64,000 nt of DNA from Citrus sinensis. Taxonomy: Eukaryota; Streptophyta; Magnoliopsida; Sapindales; Rutaceae. Position 1 is the first letter of the stretch; every line of letters begins with the position of its first letter. A program made the translations under genes and the position numbers. A model generated the notes under the pieces. It did no database searches. It was given only the letters and a program-made list of their open reading frames with translations, and was not told where the DNA came from. Shown here one piece after another: positions 55,931-64,000 of the stretch. Where the stretch lies: the NCBI RefSeq assembly GCF_022201045.2, contig NC_068560.1:37411001-37475000 (forward strand), in the 5' to 3' direction.

Positions 55931-57200
55931 TCTCTATTATATTTTTACTTACTCACGAACACTCACACTCCATAAAATAAATTTTTTTCAATCTTAAACC
56001 TTGATTTACAGAGAACTGATAAGCTTTTTTTGTCATAAAAAAACTTAAGTTGTTAACTTGAGTGTCAGAATGTGAACGCCTGGGTACCCCGACTTCACAT
56101 CTATTCACGTCTAACTTTTGTTTCACTGTTTTGCAGGCGTGAAGCTCATTTGGAAAGACATGTTTTTTTGTTTGAACCTTTCACCACTATTACCACTTCC
56201 CTCTTCCCTTCGCACCTCTTTCAAAAAACACCGCATACAACAAATCAGTGAGGTACCCATTTCCCCTAAAAATACAAATTCATTGTTCTAAATAGGTTTA
56301 CCTCCAAAATCTGTCTAAAACATCAACTTTGGTTCAAATCAAAATAAAAGTTTCGTTCAAGTTGAGTGTAAAAATAACTTAAAGTCTATTAAAAAAGAAA
56401 ATAGCACAAAACAAATTCAAATATAGTTGAATTGATTCATGCATGCTGTTTAATCTATTTGATGTACTTATTAATAGACGTTACCTCATTTACTTCTACG
56501 AATTGGTGACAATAATTGATGGTTATTTCACAATTACGCGTTCATTCGTATGTCATCGAAATCTGCTTCAATTAAAATAAAAGGATATAAATAGTCAAAT
56601 ATACGCGCAAGTTACTCAAAATAGAGGGATCAACATCTTTTTCCCAAGGACATTGGCAATGCGAAGCGGTTTGGTTTGCAGATTGCTTGTGATGCGGGAT
56701 TGGCCCCAACATTATCAAGTATGATTCTTTGAATTGTGGACGGCTATCGCAAAGTAAATGCAGCACTCGTAATATGGCAAAATTAGCTTATGATGTTTGA
56801 TCATTTCATTATATGGACGGATGAATGAATGTACTACAGAAATTTATCAGTACGCGCAGTTTTCTTCTGTGTTTAATGAAAGTTTTTGTTAAAAACAAAA
56901 TTAAAAAAAAAAATCTTTCAACAAATATGAACAAAAGATTTAGGTAAAAAAAAAAAGGAAATTGTACATCTGTTCCATCAATACAAAATAAGTTTTCCCT
57001 CCTATTATACATTTTCTTGTTGTAAAGTAAAAAAGATAAAAAGGAAAATTGAAACACCCTGATTTTCTAAAACTTTTTTGGTTATATTAATAATATTACT
57101 TGATGACGTGTTCCGTCCCCAATTCAAGTTGCGTGCACACGATTAACAGCTAAAGCCCGAAAAATTTATAAACCCAAAAGGTGAAAAACATTCATATTAT
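55931..57200. other. Intergenic, no gene recognised
   Basis: AT-rich spacer. Short minus-strand frames at 56572-56766 and 56809-57057 show no domain. Confidence 0.5.
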
Positions 57201-58217
57201 TAAATTTTTGTTTTATTGAAGACGGGACTTGTAGGCGGTGGCCTCTTTCTCTCCGTCGTCATCCCGTTTTCTGTCATAATCTCCGATCAGGTGAATTGTA
57301 CCTCCTTGACATTATTACTCTCTTTCTTTTATTGCCAATATTCAATTAGTTACTATTCTTCGTATCAGTTTTGATTTTGAGGGTTTTTAAGCTGCTGAGA
57401 GCGGGATGGGTTGGGTATACGCAGCCGTTTTATTCCCATTTAAGAATTCTGAATTATTTGTAAATTCTAGCGTGTGATACCCTTATTAACAATGTCTTTC
57501 ATTATCATATTTAATTTTACTGAGATGATCGCAATGTTGGTTGATGAACCCTGAATTTTTGTTTGTGAATTGTGATTCACAGTTGAAGAGAGGAGGAGCA
57601 CGGCTTATAATCACATGCACTCACTCAGGAAATCATTTGGGTCGAAAATCAACTCAAGGCAAATTGATTTCTGAGCTTTCAAATAATTGCATTGAACAGA
57701 GAGGAAATTATATTTACCCATTGATTTAGCATGCATGTTTAAGAATTCTTAGGTCTAAATGTTTGCGTTATTGAAAATCTAGACCGTGAACTCTTTTTTT
57801 TTTTTTTTCTTTTTCAATTTTAGAAAGAGGAACAGTTTTTTGACACTTAGCAATTCTCAAACCAATGAGTTGCTAGTCTGGGTTTTAAGAATATGCCTAC
57901 ATCTGCAGGACGGAAGGACTTCATACATGTTAGTCAATAACAATTTTTTTTTTTTAATTGCTGAACTTATAATTTCCACAAATTTTCTTTTCCTGATGTG
58001 AATCAAGGGAATGTTAAACTAAGGTGTTTATGTTTATTCAATTGAATTATAGCGTCGTGCTTGATGTTGTTTCTTAGACCTATTCAGTGAAGTTCCTGCC
58101 AAATGCTGTAAATCTAAAATATGATGGACAAAGCACTAGCCTTTTCAGCAAGATGTATATAAATTATCATACTGACAAGTGCATCCTTGATTGCTGATCC
58201 ATATTTTGTAGTTGTGG
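57201..58217 (+). other. 5' UTR exon and leader intron of the Myb/SANT-like gene
   Basis: A likely first non-coding exon ends at 57290 (gatcag, followed by gtgaat), and the leader intron would end at the tttgtag acceptor at 58210, eight bases before the start codon. The CT-rich ctttctctccgtcgtc leader fits. The transcription start is inferred, not seen. Confidence 0.5.
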
Positions 58218-59234
58218 ATGGAGACTGAAGCCACTCAACCAACCAAGCAAGAGCGTTCAAGAACTAGGTGGACGGCATCACTTGATACAATTTTTGCAGA
58301 CCTTGTAGTCAAGCAGATTCAACTGGGGAACAGGCCCAACAATGTTTTTGACAAAAAAACTTGGAATCATATCCGAGATGAGTTCAACAAGCAAACAGAT
58401 CTCAACTTCAACAACAATCAATTGAGAAAACACCTGGATGTTCTGCGGACACGCTTCTACAACCTGAAGTCTGCTTATAATCAAAATGACTTCTCTATTG
58501 AGGATTCTTGTTGCATTGGATTTGACCTTTGGGAAGACATTGCAGTACGTTTTCCTATTTCTGAAATTTGATTTCCTTTTCCTTTTTGTGGTTTTTTTTT
58601 TTGGGGTATTCCTGAGAAATTGTTCTTGCAGGCACAAACCAAGCCTGTCACAATTAAAGTGAAGGACTGCCCAATATATGACCAGCTGTGTGCAATTTTC
58701 GCAGATACATCAGCAGATGGGAAATATGCTCAATCAAGTCATTTTGAAGGATTGGACAAATCTGTTGGGAATAATACTGCAGCTGTATCTTCGGTCCCTG
58801 CGGGTGAAACCCAACATCCTGAGAATCCACCATCTTCAAACTTAGAGCAAGTAAATGGTTCGTCCTGTGAAAAAGTGACAAAAAATATAGCTGAGAGAAA
58901 AAGGAAACGATCATCTGCAACACATCTTTCTTTGGGTCAAGGAAGAAAGGATGAAGAAATACTTGAAGGAATGGCAGGAGCTCTGTCAGAGATGATTGCT
59001 GCCTCAAAGTTGAGGGCTGGGGTTATGACACAGATTGATGACAGATATTCTATAACTAATTGCATTACAGCACTGGATGAGATAGAGACCATTGATGATT
59101 GGCTCTACTTTGCAGCTTTGGACCTCTTTGAGGACCCTAACCTAAGGGAGACTTTTCTTTCACTAAAATGTGAAAAAATAAGATTAACATGGTTGCAAGG
59201 GAAGTGTGGTAAAACTATCACCATGTCCAGTTAG
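58218..59234 (+). CDS. Myb/SANT-like DNA-binding protein (2 coding exons)
   Basis: Exons 58218-58544 and 58632-59234, GT-AG intron, 309 residues. The N-terminal part (about residues 13-85) is a Myb/SANT-like domain of the plant family that includes L10-interacting MYB proteins and the DNA-binding partner of PIF/Harbinger transposases: RTRWTASLDTIFADLVVKQI, KKTWNHIRDEFNKQ and LRKHLDVLRTRFYNLKSAY. A Ser-rich linker and the basic stretch ERKRKRSS (possible nuclear signal) follow. The C-terminal region (ALDEIETIDDWLYFAALDLF) is typical of the same family. The start ATG follows the probable leader-intron acceptor by eight bases. Target genes cannot be inferred. No transposase or inverted ends lie next to it, so it looks like a host gene. 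Confidence 0.85.
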
Positions 59235-60087
59235 GGGGGGTCACTTCCTGTTTTCTTCGCTAAACGTAAACATGATAGCTTTAGACTTTAGTTTAGTGTC
59301 ACTAGTTTGTTCATGTTTCAGGGCTTGTTGGGCAAAATTTTTTAGCAATTATAGTACAGATGCACATGCAACCTTGTAATTTTCTAGCTTTTGGTTTGGA
59401 TAAGCTAAGAATGTCATGTGCCAATGCCATGTTTATAAGAGTTCAAGCTGAACTGAGATTTAGTTTTACATGAATACTGGCAATCGCTTCTGATAACTGT
59501 TCGGCATATAGAGGAAAACGCTAGATACTGCCGTGTATCTGCGATTTTAGGCCTATATTTTTAATTAAGTAATAACTTCCCTTCATTCAATTGAATATAT
59601 CCTTCGGTGGGGCAGAAGGCATTATCGACTGAAAGTTCTTTTGAAATCTTATTTGTGTGTCATATTCGAAAAAACACTTTTGCTTTAATCTTATTTTGAT
59701 GTATTGTTAATAAAATCAATTCCTTTCAGACGGTTAAACAACAAGAAAAATACAAAAGAACTGAATAATCAACATTACAAAAGAACTAAATAATCAACAT
59801 TGTTTTCTCTCATATCAAAAAGGTTCTTTAGCCAATCCGAACAAAAATGACAATGATTTGTGTCTACGACACCAATTTCTGTTGGCATCCTCAGCTTCGC
59901 TACTAATTGATATGAGCAACTGCCCGCAAAGAAGATAATTTTACTTGAGCAATATGATTAATTGGTGCTTTGTATCCGCTGAAAGCAAAGGAGTGATTAA
60001 AAATCTAGAATCACAATCGTTAGGATGATAACACTGGCCTGCTCACAGAGGAAGTCTCTGCATTATCCAATTTTGGCAAACAAAATA
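59235..60087. other. Convergent 3' region between Myb/SANT-like gene and DPH5
   Basis: 3' UTRs of both flanking genes should lie here. A near-exact tandem duplication of about 25 bp (acaaaagaact(g/a)aataatcaacatt) occurs at 59751-59801. No gene. Confidence 0.6.
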
Positions 60088-62322
60088 TTACACATTCCCT
60101 GTATGTTGTGGAACATCGTCTGTAAGCCTGTAAAAATCCAACATTTCTTCTTCTACTGGATGGGTCTCCCCAACTATCACTAGGCAATGCAAAGGAGCTC
60201 CAAAATCAACCATTTGAAGTAGCCTCATTGTACCGGCAACTATCATCTGATCCTCACTACCAAGCCGAGCAAACCCCACACAAAGAGTGTCTTCATTGTA
60301 TACTTCAAGAAATGCAATGAGATACAATAATTCCACAGTTAGCACCAATGATTCATATGCTTCTACTCAAATGATGAAACCTAAAGTTAGCTGATTGAAA
60401 TACAAAAACAATGGAATATGTAATATTGGCACAGCGGAAAGTAGACCAGCCACCCTGATTATATAATATTCTTGGCATACACGAAGTGGATCTGAAATCC
60501 ATCATCCATGAAAGGCCCAGATATGCATGATGCTTTAAAGATAGAAATAGCATGGAATCATCGAATACAAACTATTAGCCCTATCATTTCAGGGCTATCA
60601 TTTCAGTTTCCCTAACTTACTTGACCAAAGGTCTGAACCTTCACTCGGCAACAAATCTAGGTATAATCATGAAGTTTGCAGCTGTTTTAAAATAATCTTT
60701 AACTCATGTGCCTTACCAGATTCTCCTTGCAGTAGCTCAACCTCCAAAAGCTGCTCAATAGCAATGTTCACTGTCATGTATCTAGGGGGTTCATATAGCT
60801 TCTTTCCTCTGAAAAAATACAGCAGGTAAACCAAGGAAGTTAATCAGTTTATGAACTACTAGATTTGGAGGATGAATGAGCAGAAATTGAGAGAACTTAT
60901 ATTAAAAAAAACAGAAGAAGAAGAAGAAGAAGAAAAGAAATATGCAGCAGATGTTGAGAGAAGGAAAAACTGGTAAAATAACTGCATTCTAAAGTCAACA
61001 CAGACCTGCACAAAGATTCCAATGATGGTTCCTTTACTCTTATATCTGTAGTGACAATAATGCAATGAAAAACCACTTGTGAGTTTACTGTATTCAACTT
61101 TCTGCAACTCTTACATTCTTAAAAGATCCGGTATCCCACTACCCCATGGTAGAGAGGATTATATGGATCAGGTTCACATAAATTCTAAGAAAATGTACAG
61201 TTGCTTCTCTAATCGGCAAGACAATTTGATAAAATTCAGCACAATTCTAAGATGAGGTACACTAAAGACCAAAGTACAGCTTCCATTATCAAGGAATTAA
61301 AGAATGATCTACACATAAAGTAACCCCACCTAACAAGCAGAGTGTGTGCAGTCCAAGCGAACGATTTCTTTTAATTTTCTCATAAAAGCTACCAGGTCTC
61401 CAAGTTTCAGTAAAAAATGGAATCGAAACTGTCTCTCCAAAGCGGTAGAGTTGTAACCCACAAATTCCAACTGCATTCATCACCGATGCATTATGTACTG
61501 CCTTCACTTGAATCCCCAATTTCTTAGCTCGAACAACCAGATCGGTATGTGTTGTAGCTCTGCATCACAAACCAAATCGTAATCTTTACAAGAATAAAGC
61601 AACGCCAGTAAAGGCAACAACAAAGAAACTACAAAACTCAAATAAAACATCCATCAGACAGATTTGAATAATTCAAAAAAGCATTATGTACCACCATGAT
61701 CTATTACACTTCTATTTCAGTTCCACAATTTGGTTTGAAGCTTTTGTTATGTCCCATTTACAAATTATTCTTCACAAAATGGAAACTTCTACTGACTACT
61801 CCATGACAGATCATGAAATCACACCCAGTGATAAACAATTAACAAAGCACAAAAACATGATTAAAAAGCCAATTTAGACAAATAATAATAATGAATTAAT
61901 GATGATGATGATGATGACAATGATAATGATAATAATAATAAAGGAAAATTCAGATTACCCGAAAGGGTCACCTACGACAAGAAAAGCCACGTTAGATTCT
62001 TGAGATTCAGAGAGAATTTTGTCAGCTTTCTCTTCAACCATTTCTCTATCAGCAAGTGCAATCGGTTTCCCATACAACTTTTCCTGAACACAACAAAAAT
62101 CCAATAATTTCAAAACTACAATTTGGAGGGATTTAAAGAGGTAATTAAACAAAAAGCTGAGAATGAAAGTACCAGAGTGGAGAGGCCATCTGTTGATAGA
62201 CCAAAAGAGAGAAGAGAAGTGTAGGCTTCAATGTATACTTTATCGCATTTCTTCACGGCCTCTAATCCTCGCAGCGTTATGTCTCTCTCGTCACCCAATC
62301 CCAGACCTATTATGTATAGCAT
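60088..62322 (-). CDS. DPH5: Diphthine (methyl ester) synthase DPH5 (6 exons)
   Basis: S-adenosylmethionine-dependent methyltransferase of diphthamide synthesis, methylating the modified histidine of elongation factor eEF2 in the cytosol. Exons: 62322-62173, 62083-61959, 61559-61330, 61045-61006, 60808-60717, 60302-60088; frames join to 283 residues, the normal DPH5 length. Motifs: the N-terminal [30 protein letters not shown], the glycine-rich [16 protein letters not shown], the conserved [21 protein letters not shown] and the C-terminal region ending [17 protein letters not shown]. Intron 2 has GAT/AAT trinucleotide repeats near 61885-61941. The upstream region has telo-box and TGGGCC motifs, common in plant translation genes. 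Confidence 0.95.
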
Positions 62323-62352
62323 CTTTTCGTGATCTGTCTGTCTCTGTTAAAT

Positions 62353-62560
62353 TCTAACCCTAGCTCCTTTGGTTTCGATCAGCAAAACACCTTTAAACCC
62401 TAAAAGGAACAGTGTGCGAGCACACCAACGACCAACATTAACTTTTCGGATAGTAGTATACCTGAGAGCGGCGGCGGCGGCCTGGGCCGGTTTTGTACGT
62501 AGTGGCGGCGTTGTCGGTGTTGTTGACGGTTGCTGGCGGCTGCCGCTCTCTTAGGGTTTG
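62353..62560. promoter_or_regulatory. Telo-box and site II-like motifs upstream of DPH5
   Basis: AAACCCTAA at 62395-62403, a partial telo-box (TAACCCTA) near 62355, TTAGGGTTT at 62551-62559 and TGGGCC at 62483-62488, all within about 240 bp of the DPH5 start codon. In plants this pairing is typical of ribosomal-protein and translation genes. The role is inferred. Confidence 0.55.
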
Positions 62561-63207
62561 GGTAGTGGAGGGTAATTTGGCAGTTGAGATAGAGATGGTG
62601 TGCGATTTGGCGGGCTACTGTCTAATTGAGCAGCGAGCACTATGTTTTTTTCCTTGCATTTATTTGTTTTATAATTTCCAAGTACTAAAAAGTTCAAACA
62701 AAAAACTGAACACTGAAACGGCACCATGAGGTACCGTTTCTGTCGGGGTGGTGGCACTCGATCACGAACAACTTTTTAATTAAATTTCATATTTGGTGCA
62801 AATTAAATGACGATGATAATTTTATAAATCACGTCTGGTGTACTTTACTCCCACGTAAAAATGATATGATATCTCATCTATGTTTTGGATATATATATAT
62901 GCCCTATGACATGCACTTTTCATTAATTAATACGACAAATCGTTTAAGGTGCATTTATAAATAACATGTCATACACTAATGTCAAAATTTTATTTTTTTA
63001 ATTTTTTCTCGATTCTAAATTTCTAACTTATTACATATACAACAAACCCGTGAGTTGTCATCGATGACAACTCAATTGTAGATGTAACATAGCATGGCCC
63101 TTCTAACTTAATATATAATAGCAAAATATTCATTGGTTTAGCAATAGAGATACGCACACACCACTTAGCACAACATATAACATCGAACAATGAGTTTTGA
63201 GGCAAGC
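62561..63207. other. Intergenic, no gene recognised
   Basis: GC-richer at the left near the DPH5 promoter, then AT-rich. Open frames at 62369-62729 overlie the promoter and lack domains. Confidence 0.5.
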
Positions 63208-63434
63208 ATAAAAGGTTACAGTATATGTAGACAGTTTGAGTCTGTTAGGATTGAGCATACTCCCAGAACTTGTAATTTAGAAGTTCATTGTCTGGCGAAA
63301 TTTGCCATAGACTTTAAAGAGCCAGCGGTATGGGCCAATGAATTTCCTTAGGCCGTTTTGGATGTATTCACAAAGCTTAAGCAATGAAAGTCTTACTTTC
63401 TTTTTCAAAAAAATAAAAAATAAAAGGTTACAGT
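63208..63434 (+). mobile_element. 5'-truncated LINE 3' end with perfect 15-bp TSD
   Basis: The element at 63223-63419 ends in an A-rich tail (caaaaaaataaaaa) and sits between exact copies of ataaaaggttacagt (63208-63222 and 63420-63434). From about 63230 one frame reads RQFESVRIEHTPRTCN, then HCLAKFAIDFKEPAVWANEF and a stop near 63344. This matches the C-terminal RNase H-like end common in plant LINE ORF2 proteins (V-R-x-x-N-x-x-H-x-LA-x-x-A, then VW-x-x-x-P). It is therefore a short, severely 5'-truncated LINE copy; the perfect duplication implies a young insertion. Confidence 0.82.
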
Positions 63435-64000
63435 GACTGGTCAATTGCAACACTCTCAACCACAACACATGCTCTCTCATTTTCTCCCTCACACTCTTCC
63501 TCACCAAGCCACTAATCTCATTACACTCCGTTCTTTCTCACCATTCTCATCGTCGGCTCCCTCTCTCTCTCCCCCGTCGACTGTATCTCTCATGCCACCT
63601 CACTCTCTCGGTTGTCTCAAAAAGAAAGACCAAATGCTAATGATGTCATCTCTAGTTCAGAAAAACATATCCCAAAAAGAATTATAAGTGCGTTTGAAAT
63701 TAAAGTTGAACAGTTGTAACTTAAAAGTTAAAAGTTACACCACTAAAGTATTTGATAAACACTAACTGCTATAACTTGAAAACTATGTTGATATGATTTT
63801 TTACTTGCATCGTTCAATGCTACGTGTTGTGCTTAATGTTGTGTGAGTTTCATTTTCCTTAGTTTAGTGGTAGGAAAAAAGATCATCTCCTGATCTGATC
63901 TCTCATGAATTTTTAAAGATCTTATGCCATGCGTTTTTAAGTGATAGTGTATGAATATGATTTAACTTCTTTATTTTATTAATTACCAATCACCACATGT
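63435..64000. other. Right edge, no gene recognised
   Basis: An 84-codon frame at 63433-63687 begins inside the LINE duplication and is Ser/Pro/His-rich from CT-rich sequence, so I do not call it. The rest is AT-rich. Confidence 0.45.

Noticed and set aside
58278-59007. Minus-strand frames of about 117-119 codons
   Set aside because: They are antisense shadows of the Myb/SANT-like exons, which have a clear domain and correct splice sites.
63433-63687. 84-codon frame near the right edge
   Set aside because: It begins within the LINE target duplication and is built from CT-rich low-complexity DNA.

Overview
The window is nuclear DNA from a eudicot plant. Multi-exon GT-AG genes sit in AT-rich intergenic DNA rich in small transposons, and the protein families are plant-specific or plant-like: SAUR, LOG, filament-like plant protein, membrane-anchored GH9 endoglucanase, and APS2-type ATP sulfurylase. 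A woody dicot such as Citrus would fit, but the sequence alone does not fix the genus. Eight genes were traced; for the spliced ones, exon coordinates are given and reading frames were checked across every junction.

Layout. 1-1193: last exon of a filament-like plant protein (+). 7427-7741: single-exon SAUR (-). 14579-17548: APS2-like ATP sulfurylase (-, 5 exons). 20.6-25.1 kb: a transposon nest, with a 9-bp-TSD Mutator-type MITE beside a dead LINE fragment into which a nearly intact hAT transposon has jumped. 25906-35224: nuclear XRN2/3-type 5'-3' exoribonuclease (+, 23 exons). 35.2-44.4 kb: about 9 kb with no recognisable gene. 44379-46115: LOG cytokinin-activating enzyme (+, 7 exons). 48119-54431: two tandem membrane-anchored GH9 endo-glucanases (-), differing by one precisely missing intron. 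58218-59234: Myb/SANT-like DNA-binding protein (+). 60088-62322: DPH5 diphthine synthase (-, 6 exons). The two right-hand genes converge.

The genes are independent housekeeping, hormone and cell-wall loci rather than a pathway cluster. The most unusual sequence is a retroposon family with two copies, at 2188-2523 and 12539-12945. Each starts at the same 5' end with a chain of short, perfect GC-rich hairpins, has an AT-rich 3' half with UGUAAAUA motifs and a poly(A) tail, and lies between 14-16 bp target-site duplications. In the second copy one 35-bp hairpin module is tripled. I do not recognise it as a named SINE family. Other mobile DNA includes tRNA-headed SINEs (four copies of differing age), a LINE 3' fragment with a perfect 15-bp duplication, two related Mutator-type MITEs, a foldback element, a hAT-like MITE inside an XRN intron, and a near 'tail-only' poly(A) insertion.
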